Positions 52,994-62,187 of a stretch of DNA of 64,000 bases are shown here, piece by piece; position 1 is the first letter of the stretch, and each line of letters begins with the position of its first letter. The notes below the pieces were generated by a model. It was not told the origin of the DNA. It did not search any database and saw only the letters and a list, made by a program, of their open reading frames with translations. The position numbers were made by a program, and so were the translations under genes. The DNA comes from Cytophagales bacterium (lineage in GTDB: Bacteria > Bacteroidota > Bacteroidia > Cytophagales > Cyclobacteriaceae), in the NCBI GenBank assembly GCA_033344775.1, contig JAWPMT010000005.1, forward strand, positions 2,735,001 to 2,799,000, read 5' to 3'.

Positions 52994-54011
52994 TGCAAAG
53001 TTCATCTTCGAAAGGCAGGTTGTAAACTGCAGGAGCAAAAACCTCAGCACAAGGCGCACCGAAATTGTTCAGGAGTTGTCGTAATGGAAGATCGAAGGTG
53101 TCGAAGCAAGTCCTGCTTTGGGTTTGGGAATAGGCATGGAAGTAGCCATGAACGATCTCCTCTTCATCATTGACATTTCGCATATTACCCACAATGTTCG
53201 CAAATGGCTCGACAAAAACACCCCGGTCCCGGTCCAGCTGTGTTCTCGCGGCCAACCAAAACCGATAGGCCGCTTCCGACATTGAACTGACACGGGGTTG
53301 CGCGATGTATTTTTCGCGGATAGTCGCCCGAATGGCAGCCGCTTCCACCAGATAACTGCCTTCGGCCAATCCTTCGTTGGTCCCTATGGTAATTGACCGG
53401 ACTGCCAGCGGATCAAAAGCCCAGCAAATGCTGGGTGCGTCTACTGGAGCGGTGTAAGAGACACGCTTTTCGCGCCAGCTCTCCATGTCTATTTTGTAAT
53501 ACTGTATGACATCACTGTTTTCCAATGTTACAAATATCCGATGTGCCCATGACTGACGGAACACTCCAAATTCATCTGCTCTGCCAGTATCGACACGTTC
53601 TGCGAAAGAGGCTCCGGTTGGTATGGGTTCCGGCAAAGTCACCGGACTGGACTGATAGTGTTGGTCACTGTTCGTAACAACATAGAGTGAATAAGATTTC
53701 CCTCGTTCAACGACCAACGCTTCTGGATCTGAATCATAGATGCCAGGTGAGGTTTCGTGAAATTCCACCGTATCCGTTGCTGAAATCACGCGGACCCAGG
53801 CTCCCTGGCCAAGCGTGTTGGAACCTACTCCCCTGGTTGAGGAAGTGGTTCGTAGCTGGATACGAAAGGAGTCATCGAGATCATTGATGGAGCCTTCTAC
53901 CACTAGTTCTTTCGGAAATTCTCTTGGGTTTTCCAACTCGATCAATTCCACACAAGCACTGGACAAGCACATCAATATTGAGATCGCTATATAACCATTC
54001 AACTTGCTCAT
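52986..54011 (-). CDS. DUF4249 domain lipoprotein (tandem copy 1)
   Basis: The 341-residue lipoprotein has the lipobox LSSAC. Typical DUF4249 start 'FPKELVVEGSINDLDDSFRI', and the same length and layout as the downstream copy, with conserved 'SSPVTLPEPIPTG', 'FWLAARTQLDRDRGVFVEPF' and 'ELCNE' ends. DUF4249 proteins normally pair with a TonB-dependent receptor, as at 29449-32663, but here two copies stand alone, so the receptor may be elsewhere or lost. It is the first gene of the two-gene operon. Confidence 0.9.
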   Translation of the reverse strand: MSKLNGYIAISILMCLSSACVELIELENPREFPKELVVEGSINDLDDSFRIQLRTTSSTRGVGSNTLGQGAWVRVISATDTVEFHETSPGIYDSDPEALVVERGKSYSLYVVTNSDQHYQSSPVTLPEPIPTGASFAERVDTGRADEFGVFRQSWAHRIFVTLENSDVIQYYKIDMESWREKRVSYTAPVDAPSICWAFDPLAVRSITIGTNEGLAEGSYLVEAAAIRATIREKYIAQPRVSSMSEAAYRFWLAARTQLDRDRGVFVEPFANIVGNMRNVNDEEEIVHGYFHAYSQTQSRTCFDTFDLPLRQLLNNFGAPCAEVFAPAVYNLPFEDELCNE

Positions 54012-54215
54012 GGGTCGGTTATCGAATCAGGTGGTTTAATCGGATTGATTTTGGACAGCACTGTTTTATGCTGAACTATTCTGTTAGCCAAAAACCTTAT
54101 TGTGCGTGCCAAACAATTTGATGACATCATGTGACATCTTTTAACAATCTTTCAAAATTTTCGACAGATGTTGGGTCCTTCTTTGCCGTATAACCTCTGG
54201 TAAACCTAACTGCCC

Positions 54216-54899
54216 ATGTTGGAACTACAGCACATACAGAAGTCATATCAGGTCGGCAAACAGTCCCTGCACGTATTAAAAGGCATAGACCTAAGCGTCG
54301 AAGAAGGTGAACTGGTTTCGATCATGGGTTCCTCTGGTTCAGGTAAGTCCACCTTGCTCAATATCCTGGGTATTCTGGACAGCTATGATTCTGGTACCTA
54401 TCAACTGAGTGGCAGGGAGATCAAAAACTTGTCCGAAGGCAAGGCAGCTACTTTGAGAAATGAACTGATCGGTTTTGTTTTCCAGTCTTTTAATTTACTG
54501 TCTTTTAAGAATGCCATCGAAAATGTGGCGCTTCCTCTTTATTACCAGAAGGTCAGCCGTAAGAAAAGAAATAAGACCGCCGAGAAATACCTCGAAATGG
54601 TGGGTTTGTCCGAATGGGTGGAGCACTCTCCTAATGAAATGTCGGGAGGTCAACGTCAACGAGTGGCCATTGCCCGAGCCCTGATCACGGACCCAAGTAT
54701 CATTCTTGCTGATGAACCTACGGGGGCGTTGGATAGCCAGACATCCGATGAGGTGATGAACATCCTGAAAGAAGTGAATGGTACTGGCAAAACGATCCTG
54801 ATCGTAACGCATGAGCAGGACATTGCAGAGCAAACCGAACGCCTGATCCGCATCAAAGACGGATTGGTCGAACATCATAATGCCATGGTCCATGTTTGA
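54216..54899 (+). CDS. ABC transporter ATP-binding protein (MacB/LolD type)
   Basis: The 227-residue ATPase has a Walker A 'GSSGSGKST' (38-46), a Q-loop in 'GFVFQSFNLL', the signature 'MSGGQRQRVAIARAL' (142-156), and Walker B 'IILADEPTGALD' (162-173). Length and motifs are those of the LolD/MacB/FtsE group, which powers FtsX-type permeases in mechanotransmission or lipoprotein transport. It heads an operon with two permeases and a periplasmic adaptor; its stop overlaps the preferred start of the first permease by 8 bp. Confidence 0.95.
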   Translation: MLELQHIQKSYQVGKQSLHVLKGIDLSVEEGELVSIMGSSGSGKSTLLNILGILDSYDSGTYQLSGREIKNLSEGKAATLRNELIGFVFQSFNLLSFKNAIENVALPLYYQKVSRKKRNKTAEKYLEMVGLSEWVEHSPNEMSGGQRQRVAIARALITDPSIILADEPTGALDSQTSDEVMNILKEVNGTGKTILIVTHEQDIAEQTERLIRIKDGLVEHHNAMVHV

Positions 54900-56142
54900 T
54901 TTTGACAAATGGCAGGAAATCTTCGAAACGATCCGTAAGAACAAAGTACGGACGTTCGCTACAGCATTTGGGGTATTTTGGGGCATCCTGATGCTGATAT
55001 TATTATTAGGTGCCGGACAAGGACTTCAGAATGGGGTGGAACGCAGCATGCTGCTGGATGCCACCAATAGCATTTGGGTCATTCCTACCAATACCTCCAT
55101 CAGTTACCAGGGCATGCCTGCGGGTAGGCAGCATCCTTTTTCTGAATCTGATCTCGAGTCAGTGCAGGAAAACATCGATGGAATTGATTTGTTAAGTCCT
55201 GAAAACTGGCTGAAAGGCAACTATCAGGTTCGGTATAAAAATCGCAGTGGCGGATACGGTGTATTTGGCACGTATGCAGATTACTTTGGTATCAAGGTCA
55301 CACAAAAAACCACGGAAGGCCGTACGCTGAATCCACTGGATGACAAGGAAAAAAGAAAGGTTTGCCTGATCGGAAGCCGGGTAGCAGAAGCTTTGTTCCC
55401 GGATGGATTAAGTCCTGTCGGAGAGCAGCTGGTGATCAAGGACATAGTATTCACTGTCGTGGGAGTGTTCAGTTTTGAATCTTCTAATGGCCAAGACCAG
55501 GCCCAGCGCATTTACATTCCGTTTCCCACCTTTCAGCAAGTATTCAATCCGCAGCGTCAAGTCAGTTTGTTTGCCGTTACCACCGCCGAAGGTAAGGAAG
55601 GCAAGCAATTGGAAGCTGATATTCTGAAACTGGTCAAGCAACGACAAAGCATACACCCGGATGATAATCAAGCCTATTTCGTGCACAATCAGGAAGACGA
55701 ATACCAACAGGTACAGCAACTATTTCTGGGCATCAGGATCTTCATTTGGATCGTGGGATTTGGAACATTGACTGCTGGAATTGTAGGGGTTAGCAATATC
55801 ATGATTATCGTGGTGAAGGAACGCACCAAAGAAATTGGGATCAGAAAAGCCATAGGCGCCAAACCCTGGTCCATTGTGAGTTTGATCTTGCAGGAATCTG
55901 TGTTCATTACTTCTGTGGCTGGATACATGGGATTGTTCCTGGGCGTATTGTTGCTCGAATCTGTGAATTACCTGCTGGAATCGATGGGTGCAGATATTGA
56001 GTTTTTCAATCGACCCGAAATTGATTTCCAGGCGGCCATCATTGCCTTGATCATCCTGGTGGTCTCTGGTGCGCTGGCTGGATTGGTCCCTGCCCTTCGA
56101 GCAGCACATGTAAAACCTATTGAAGCCTTAAACGCCGAATAA
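54892..56142 (+). CDS. MacB-like ABC permease 1
   Basis: The protein is 416 residues from the ATG at 54892 ('MFDFDKWQEIFETIRKNKVR'), chosen because the paralogue starts the same way; an ATG at 54880 would add four residues. TM1 is followed by a large periplasmic domain (about 50-270) and three C-terminal helices with the FtsX motif 'KEIGIRKAIGAKPWSI' and the end 'LAGLVPALRAAHVKPIEALN'. It is a MacB-type permease without its own ATPase, using the protein encoded just upstream. Confidence 0.93.
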   Translation: MFDFDKWQEIFETIRKNKVRTFATAFGVFWGILMLILLLGAGQGLQNGVERSMLLDATNSIWVIPTNTSISYQGMPAGRQHPFSESDLESVQENIDGIDLLSPENWLKGNYQVRYKNRSGGYGVFGTYADYFGIKVTQKTTEGRTLNPLDDKEKRKVCLIGSRVAEALFPDGLSPVGEQLVIKDIVFTVVGVFSFESSNGQDQAQRIYIPFPTFQQVFNPQRQVSLFAVTTAEGKEGKQLEADILKLVKQRQSIHPDDNQAYFVHNQEDEYQQVQQLFLGIRIFIWIVGFGTLTAGIVGVSNIMIIVVKERTKEIGIRKAIGAKPWSIVSLILQESVFITSVAGYMGLFLGVLLLESVNYLLESMGADIEFFNRPEIDFQAAIIALIILVVSGALAGLVPALRAAHVKPIEALNAE

Positions 56143-56143
56143 C

Positions 56144-57406
56144 ATGTTTGATCTTGACAAATGGACGGAAATATGGATCACCATGAAGAAGCACAAGCTT
56201 CGCACGGCCTTGACGGCTTTTGGGGTGTTCTGGGGGATTTTTATGCTGGTCATTTTATTAGGTGCAGGCAAAGGTCTGTACAATGGAGCCACTCAAAATT
56301 TTGACATTGCCAAGAATGCTGTTTTCGTCTGGACAGAACAAACCTCCATTCCTTATGCCGGTTTTCAAGCGGGTCGATCCATCGACCTGACCAATGACGA
56401 TTACCTGGCTTTGCAACAGCTTCCTGAGGTAAAATCCATTGCCCCAAGAAATCGAGTCACCAGCCGATGGCAGGGTAGTACGCTGGCCATTGAGCGCGGG
56501 GACCGTTCAGTATCCTATCAGATCATGGCGGATTATCCCAACTTTTTGGACATCAAGCCTTACGTGATCAATGAAGGCCGTTTCATCAATCAGATTGACA
56601 TTGAGCATCAAAGAAAGACCGTATGCATCGGTAGAAGGGTACGCGATGAATTGTTTGGACCGGAAGAGCAACCTCTGGGGGAATACATTCGAATCGGGAA
56701 CATTCCTTTTCAAGTCGTGGGGGTTTTTGATACCCGCTTAACCGGGCAGGACGCAATCAATGATCTGCAGACGGTGCATGTTCCTCATACTACCGCTCAA
56801 AATGCCTTTAACATGCCCAATGAAGTGCATTGGTTTGGATTTGTTCCATCGGATGGGGTGAGTGCTTATGAAGCTGAAGAAGCCATCAAAAACCTATTTC
56901 GCCAACGACATAAAATCGCGCCCAATGATCGTCAGGCACTGGGTAGCTTCAATGTAGAAGAAAATTTCAAAGAGATACAGGGGGTTTTCACGGGTATTTC
57001 CGCGTTCAGCTGGCTAGTGGCCATCGGAACCATCATTGCAGGCATGGTGGGAGTAGGCAATATCATGCTGATCATTGTCAAAGAGCGCACCAAAGAGATC
57101 GGTATTCGAAAATCCCTGGGTGCCAAACCATGGTCCATCATCAACATGATCGTGCTGGAAGCGCTGGTAATCACCGGAATTTCAGGATATGTAGGACTGG
57201 TTTTAGGGGTAGGCATCATTGAAGGTATTGCTTATGCGATGGATCAATTTGGAATGGATAATCCATTTTTCAAACGTCCCGAAATCAATTTTGATGTGGC
57301 CTTTTTGGCCATCATGGTCTTACTACTTTCCGGTGTACTTGCGGGGTTATTTCCGGGCCTTAAAGCTGCAAAGGTCAGCCCGGTAGTAGCCCTCCGAGAT
57401 GATTAA
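56144..57406 (+). CDS. MacB-like ABC permease 2
   Basis: The 420-residue paralogue of permease 1 has the same layout: 'MFDLDKWTEIWITMKKHKLR', periplasmic domain, 'KEIGIRKSLGAKPWSIINMI' and a C-terminal 'LAGLFPGLKAAKVSPVVALR'. It starts 1 bp after the stop of permease 1. The two permeases probably form a heterodimer, unlike canonical MacB, which is a homodimer of ATPase-permease fusions. Confidence 0.93.
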   Translation: MFDLDKWTEIWITMKKHKLRTALTAFGVFWGIFMLVILLGAGKGLYNGATQNFDIAKNAVFVWTEQTSIPYAGFQAGRSIDLTNDDYLALQQLPEVKSIAPRNRVTSRWQGSTLAIERGDRSVSYQIMADYPNFLDIKPYVINEGRFINQIDIEHQRKTVCIGRRVRDELFGPEEQPLGEYIRIGNIPFQVVGVFDTRLTGQDAINDLQTVHVPHTTAQNAFNMPNEVHWFGFVPSDGVSAYEAEEAIKNLFRQRHKIAPNDRQALGSFNVEENFKEIQGVFTGISAFSWLVAIGTIIAGMVGVGNIMLIIVKERTKEIGIRKSLGAKPWSIINMIVLEALVITGISGYVGLVLGVGIIEGIAYAMDQFGMDNPFFKRPEINFDVAFLAIMVLLLSGVLAGLFPGLKAAKVSPVVALRDD

Positions 57407-57457
57407 GAACAGAACCCTATAGTCAAAAACACGAACTCCAAGCAAAAACTAAAAGTC

Positions 57458-58531
57458 ATGAAAAAGGCCCTTATCATTTTCTTCGTTTTGATCGCCGTTG
57501 CCGCCTTCGCCGGAACTGGTTATTTCTTGTATCAAAAGTCTGAGGAACCACCGATCGTTTATGAAACCGATGCTCCCTTCAAAACAGATATCGTCAAAAA
57601 GACGGTAGCTACAGGCTCGATTGTGCCCAGAAAGGAGATCGATCTCAAATCTCAGGTATCTGGCGTGGTACAGGAGCTTTATGTAGAAGAGGGCGAGAAC
57701 GTCAATATTGGTGATTTGGTGGCCAAGATCAAGATTATTCCCAATGTGGTTGCCCTGAACAATGCGGAAACTCAGCTTGAGACTGCTCGCATCAATTATG
57801 AAAATGCTGAGCGGGAAATGAAGCGGCAAAAGGAGCTTTATGACGAGAAAGTGATCTCTCAGTTTGATTTCAATCAGTTTGAACTGGATTTCAGGTTGCG
57901 TCAACAAGAATTGCAGGCTGCAGAAAATAACCTGGAGTTGATTCGGGAAGGTTCTTCCAAAAGATCCGGGAACGTGTCTAACCTGGTCAGGGCGACGGCC
58001 AGTGGTATGGTACTGGACATTCCGGTCAAAGAAGGTTCTTTCATTATTGAATCCAATACCTTTAATGAAGGGACAACTATAGCCTCTGTGGCGGATATGA
58101 GTGAGATGATCTTTGAAGGACGCGTCGATGAATCGGAAGTAGGAAGAATTGGAGTGGGCATGGACCTGATCCTTTCTGTAGGAGCTATCGAATCAGAAAA
58201 GTTTGATGCACAATTGGAATTCATCTCGCCAAAAGGTACCGATGATGAAGGAGGGATCAAATTTGACATCCGGGCTGCAATCACCTTGAAAGAATCCACC
58301 TTCCTCCGAGCGGGATTCAGTGCTACAGCAGATATCGTATTGCAAAAGCGTGAAGAAGTGCTTGCCCTGAAAGAAAGCAATCTGTTGTTTGAAGATGAAA
58401 AGATTTTTGTAGAAGTCGAAACTGGCGAACAGCAATTTGAAAAACGAGAAATTGAAACCGGGTTGTCTGACGGCATCAATATCGAAGTGTTAGCGGGTCT
58501 TTCAGAAGAAGAAAAAGTCAAAAAACTATGA
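57458..58531 (+). CDS. Periplasmic adaptor subunit (HlyD/MacA family)
   Basis: The 357-residue membrane fusion protein has an N-terminal TM anchor ('IIFFVLIAVAAFAGTGYFLY'), a biotinyl-lipoyl-like segment ('EIDLKSQVSGVVQELYVEEG'), a coiled-coil hairpin (about 95-170, 'QLETARINYENAEREMKRQK'), a second lipoyl half ('ATASGMVLDIPVKEGSF') and beta-barrel and membrane-proximal domains. It would link the permeases to an outer-membrane channel (TolC-like), which is not encoded here. Its TGA overlaps the ATG of the small lipoprotein by 4 bp. Confidence 0.93.
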   Translation: MKKALIIFFVLIAVAAFAGTGYFLYQKSEEPPIVYETDAPFKTDIVKKTVATGSIVPRKEIDLKSQVSGVVQELYVEEGENVNIGDLVAKIKIIPNVVALNNAETQLETARINYENAEREMKRQKELYDEKVISQFDFNQFELDFRLRQQELQAAENNLELIREGSSKRSGNVSNLVRATASGMVLDIPVKEGSFIIESNTFNEGTTIASVADMSEMIFEGRVDESEVGRIGVGMDLILSVGAIESEKFDAQLEFISPKGTDDEGGIKFDIRAAITLKESTFLRAGFSATADIVLQKREEVLALKESNLLFEDEKIFVEVETGEQQFEKREIETGLSDGINIEVLAGLSEEEKVKKL

Positions 58532-58881
58532 GGAGAATAAAGTCACTATTCATTTTGACGATGTTTGTCCTGCTTGTACAAGCTTGCTCATCAAGTCAAA
58601 CCTATCTCGAATTGACCCCTGAACAAAGCATGCTGATCATCGGCAAGGGTCCCGGACAAGATGCTGCAATCAATCCTTATCAGGGAGAAAAAAGTGTCGC
58701 TTTGGTAAAAAACCTTGAAGGAGCCCGATTCAATGTAAGGATTCAACGGCAAGGAAGCATTATCGATCAGGTAGAAGTACGATTACGTGAAACAAAAGAA
58801 TTCATCCTCGAAGCAGAAGATGAATTATACCTGGATACGGAAGTCAATGCAAAAGCAAAGGTGAGTTTCAAAAGGCTTTAG
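58528..58881 (+). CDS. Small lipoprotein of the MacAB-like operon
   Basis: The 117-residue lipoprotein has the lipobox LVQAC. It is otherwise a small beta-rich domain ('VALVKNLEGARFNVRIQRQG', 'VEVRLRETKEFILEAEDELY'). I recognise no family. The ATGA overlap with the adaptor gene shows it belongs to the transporter operon, perhaps as an accessory factor for the transported substrate. Confidence 0.75.
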   Translation: MRRIKSLFILTMFVLLVQACSSSQTYLELTPEQSMLIIGKGPGQDAAINPYQGEKSVALVKNLEGARFNVRIQRQGSIIDQVEVRLRETKEFILEAEDELYLDTEVNAKAKVSFKRL

Positions 58882-59055
58882 TCCAATACTCACCAGAACA
58901 AGTATGGAAACACAAACTCTTTCTTTGAGATGCACCTATCCAATGATGAAATAAGACCAGATTTCCTTAAATCGGCCATTTTTAAGTCCGAAGTTCCATC
59001 CACTTTTTCATAAAAAGGGTCCATCTTGCAGTGTACAACATGACAACACTTTAGG

Positions 59056-61128
59056 ATGACTTTTTTACTGCTATTATTGTCTTACGTTTTTCAGTATCCG
59101 CAATCCAATTCGGCTAAGAGCCATGTTCCAAAACCTTCTTCTGAAAGGATAGAAGCTCACTTTGAGGCAAATAACATGTATGTTTATAATGGAACAGAAA
59201 TCCTTCAGTTAAACACCGATGGTCCCGGCCTTGTCACCTCGTATGAAAATGGTGGAACGGACTGGATTTTTGCTGCCACCGAGGGAGGACAATTGGTTAG
59301 TGCAAAAAGAAGGGATTCCACCTTCTACGTACTACAAGAAGGCGGAACGCCAACGCACATTGCCATTCAAAGCAACATCAGTGAACATGAGATAATTGAT
59401 ATTACCTCGTCTGAAAATAAAATTGAATTATTAACTCAAGTCAATTTCTCCTCTTTATATCAGGTCACATACGACCTTAATTCGGATGAAATGACCACTG
59501 AATTTGTGGAAAGCGTGAGCAATGGTTGGAGTGGAGCCTATATGAATAACAATCGCATTCGAACGCCCTTCTCGAATGATATACTGAATACGGTGCATTT
59601 TTCTACTTTAGATGGTGGTCATCGCACGTTTGCCTATACTGAGTCGGATAATTCCTGGTCGTCGCGTACCATCGCCGATGAAGAAGTAGCTGATCTGGCG
59701 TTTGATGCTTACGGAGAAGTCTATGGCATGGTGAATGGGTCACTGCATCATATTGACCTGGATTCTGCTCTTATTGTACCTTATTCTTTGAATCATACGA
59801 ATAACCTAACAGGTGTTTTCAGCCACATCAACGAGCCTCTGTCGTATGGCCTTGGGCCTAAAAGTCAGGCTTTTTACAAACAAGCAGGAGAAGAATACTT
59901 TGGTCATGTGAAAATTACCAATAGGTTTGAATCGGACCTTGAGATCTTGTCAGTAAATGCGGGTGACGACTTTCTTCAGATATCCCCCTTGCAAACCAAC
60001 CTGATCGCTCCTGGCGAATCCATTTACCTGTCTTTTGAAGTCATTGGTGAGGCGTTGATGGAAATAAAGACCCAGATCAATTTTCAATTTCAGACAGGAG
60101 AAATGAACTGGTCCGATAGTGTCTTCGTCGAGGGTGTAGTCTACGAACCCGCGGGGCTTTCAGATACAGATCTATTCTTTTATGATACCGAAGCATCGAG
60201 ATTTGTTGATCAAAATGATTCAATCCTTTCCTTCCCCAGAGAAATATCCATCGCTTCTGCCAATTCAAAAGGCGTGATCTATGCAATTGCAGGAAATAGA
60301 ATGTATGAACTTGATCCGGTCACAAAATACATGAAGCCTATCCGAAAGCTATTCACGCCAAGTGACATCTCCATTAGCAGTTTCAATGACATGGCGTTTG
60401 ATGGCGAGGATACCTACTATTTATATTCGAGTTCCGGTGGGTTTCGAAGTGAGGGTTCTAGTTCCGTAAGTCGGTATAACCTCCAGGGGGAACGTCTGCA
60501 AGTTTTGATAAGAGATGCTTATGTGGGAGGTATTGCCTATTCCATCACACGCAAAAGTTTTTATTTTTTGACCCGAAGTTCAGGTAGGAGTTATTTCAAT
60601 CTCCATCAAAATCATACCGGGTTGGGAAGGACGATCATTAAGCAACATTTACATCCCGTGCTGAGTACCATCAAAGATATTTTCTTCGATGCTCAGGATG
60701 ACCTGTATATGATCTGTGCTAACAATGAGATGAGTATCCTTTGCAAAGTAGACCTTGAGATGGGCACTCAGGAAGTGGTAGATACACTTGCTGCTGGTGT
60801 CGATTTTGGTATCTCCAGACTGTCTAACCTGCCCTTGAAAACAGATTTGGTTTTTCAGACAAATGTCATCCTCGATGTAGAAGCGGAAAAAAGTTCAGAA
60901 CTAAAGATATTCCCAAATCCTGTTTCAAATCTGTTTCAGATTGCGAGTGATCAACGTATTTCAACCTTGAGGCTTGTAAACTTGTCTGGTCAGGAATTTG
61001 AGCTTGAGACCATTCCGTCAGGAAATGATCGCTATTACAGACCAATGAATGCAGCACCTGGCGTCTATTTGTTACAGATGCTACTCAAAGAAGGAGAGGT
61101 CATTACTCGCAAGCTGCTGATCCAGTAG
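59056..61128 (+). CDS. T9SS-secreted protein, propeller-like, unknown function
   Basis: The 690-residue protein has an N-terminal signal ('TFLLLLLSYVFQYPQS', less typical than usual). The body shows repeated short beta segments ('VYNGTEILQLNTDGPGLVTS', 'YAIAGNRMYELDPVTKYMKP', 'DDLYMICANNEMSILCKVDL') like a beta-propeller, plus an Ig-like insert around 285-370 ('GEEYFGHVKITNRFESDLEI'). The C-terminus is a T9SS type A sorting domain ('LKIFPNPVSNLFQIASD' to 'VYLLQMLLKEGEVITRKLLI'), so it is exported across the outer membrane and probably attached to the cell surface. The substrate is unknown. Confidence 0.88.
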   Translation: MTFLLLLLSYVFQYPQSNSAKSHVPKPSSERIEAHFEANNMYVYNGTEILQLNTDGPGLVTSYENGGTDWIFAATEGGQLVSAKRRDSTFYVLQEGGTPTHIAIQSNISEHEIIDITSSENKIELLTQVNFSSLYQVTYDLNSDEMTTEFVESVSNGWSGAYMNNNRIRTPFSNDILNTVHFSTLDGGHRTFAYTESDNSWSSRTIADEEVADLAFDAYGEVYGMVNGSLHHIDLDSALIVPYSLNHTNNLTGVFSHINEPLSYGLGPKSQAFYKQAGEEYFGHVKITNRFESDLEILSVNAGDDFLQISPLQTNLIAPGESIYLSFEVIGEALMEIKTQINFQFQTGEMNWSDSVFVEGVVYEPAGLSDTDLFFYDTEASRFVDQNDSILSFPREISIASANSKGVIYAIAGNRMYELDPVTKYMKPIRKLFTPSDISISSFNDMAFDGEDTYYLYSSSGGFRSEGSSSVSRYNLQGERLQVLIRDAYVGGIAYSITRKSFYFLTRSSGRSYFNLHQNHTGLGRTIIKQHLHPVLSTIKDIFFDAQDDLYMICANNEMSILCKVDLEMGTQEVVDTLAAGVDFGISRLSNLPLKTDLVFQTNVILDVEAEKSSELKIFPNPVSNLFQIASDQRISTLRLVNLSGQEFELETIPSGNDRYYRPMNAAPGVYLLQMLLKEGEVITRKLLIQ

Positions 61129-61210
61129 CAATCGTAGATTTCCTCTGCCATATGATAGCATTACTACACCAGTCAGGAATTTAGACTATATTGGGCTCTA
61201 CTTTTTCGCA

Positions 61211-62098
61211 ATGATCCAGTACAATCCAAAATCCTGGTTTTCGCTCATTTTTGACGTTTACAGTCGGTATGTAATCCGTGCCTTGTTGCCGTTATTGCTA
61301 TTTCTGGGAATATTCACGGCATTTCTTTGTTTCATCGTCATCGATGTATTTGAGTGGCATTACTCAGGGACCATCGCTTTTCATTCCATTTTGGGGGTGA
61401 TTTTAGGTTTGTTTCTGGTACTGCGAACCAATACAGCCTATGACCGCTGGTGGGAAGGCCGTAAACTTTGGGGCCGATTGGTAAACGATACCCGGATGTT
61501 GGCGGTCAAATTCAACAATTTTATTCCGCCGGAGCGCAAAGAAGATCGGCAGTTTTTCAAAAAAATGATCCCGAACATCACTTTCGCCATGAAAGAACAC
61601 CTGCGAAGTAGCATTCGCATTGGTGAGCTGGACATGATTGACGAGGAGATGAAGGAAGACCTGATCAAAAGCAAACATCGCCCAAACACCATCACAAACA
61701 TGATGTATCGTCGGGTAGAGAAATTGCGAAGAGAGGGCGTGATCGACGGGGATCAGCTGATTGTTTTAGATAAAGAATTAAAGGGGTTCTTGGACATCAT
61801 TGGGGCTTGTGAGCGGATCAAGAGCACACCGATCCCCTATTCTTACAGCATGTTCATCAAGAAATTCCTCTTCATTTATTCAGTTACGTTGCCCGTTAGC
61901 TTCATCTGGGAAGTACATTACTGGAGTGTTCCCCTGGTCATGCTGGCGTTTTATTTCTTATTAAGTGTCGAGCTGATCGCTGAAGAAATCGAGGATCCGT
62001 TCGGTGAAGACGTGAATGACCTTCCCCTCAACGAACTGTGTGTCAAGATCAAAAGAAATGTCGCTGAGATAATTGATTACGGCGAAAAATTCGATTGA
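61211..62098 (+). CDS. Bestrophin-like (UPF0187) chloride channel family protein
   Basis: This 295-residue protein is a bacterial bestrophin homologue. It has two N-terminal helices ('LPLLLFLGIFTAFLCFIVID', 'GVILGLFLVLRTNTAYDRWW'), the conserved 'RTNTAYDRWWEGRKLWGRLV' segment, and the C-terminal 'SIELIAEEIEDPFGED'-type acidic motif (here 'VELIAEEIEDPFGEDVNDLP'), which is diagnostic. Bacterial bestrophins form pentameric ion channels; some are cation-selective. Confidence 0.93.
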   Translation: MIQYNPKSWFSLIFDVYSRYVIRALLPLLLFLGIFTAFLCFIVIDVFEWHYSGTIAFHSILGVILGLFLVLRTNTAYDRWWEGRKLWGRLVNDTRMLAVKFNNFIPPERKEDRQFFKKMIPNITFAMKEHLRSSIRIGELDMIDEEMKEDLIKSKHRPNTITNMMYRRVEKLRREGVIDGDQLIVLDKELKGFLDIIGACERIKSTPIPYSYSMFIKKFLFIYSVTLPVSFIWEVHYWSVPLVMLAFYFLLSVELIAEEIEDPFGEDVNDLPLNELCVKIKRNVAEIIDYGEKFD

Positions 62099-62187
62099 TT
62101 GACTCGAAAGATTTTAATTAAACCTCAAGGCTTACTAATTTACCCCGATATTTCGAAGATTTGACTAACCTCAAAAAAACCATATTT

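Noticed and set aside
50442-54011. A nonribosomal peptide cluster
   Set aside because: No adenylation, carrier-protein, thioesterase or phosphopantetheinyl transferase genes are near the condensation domain.
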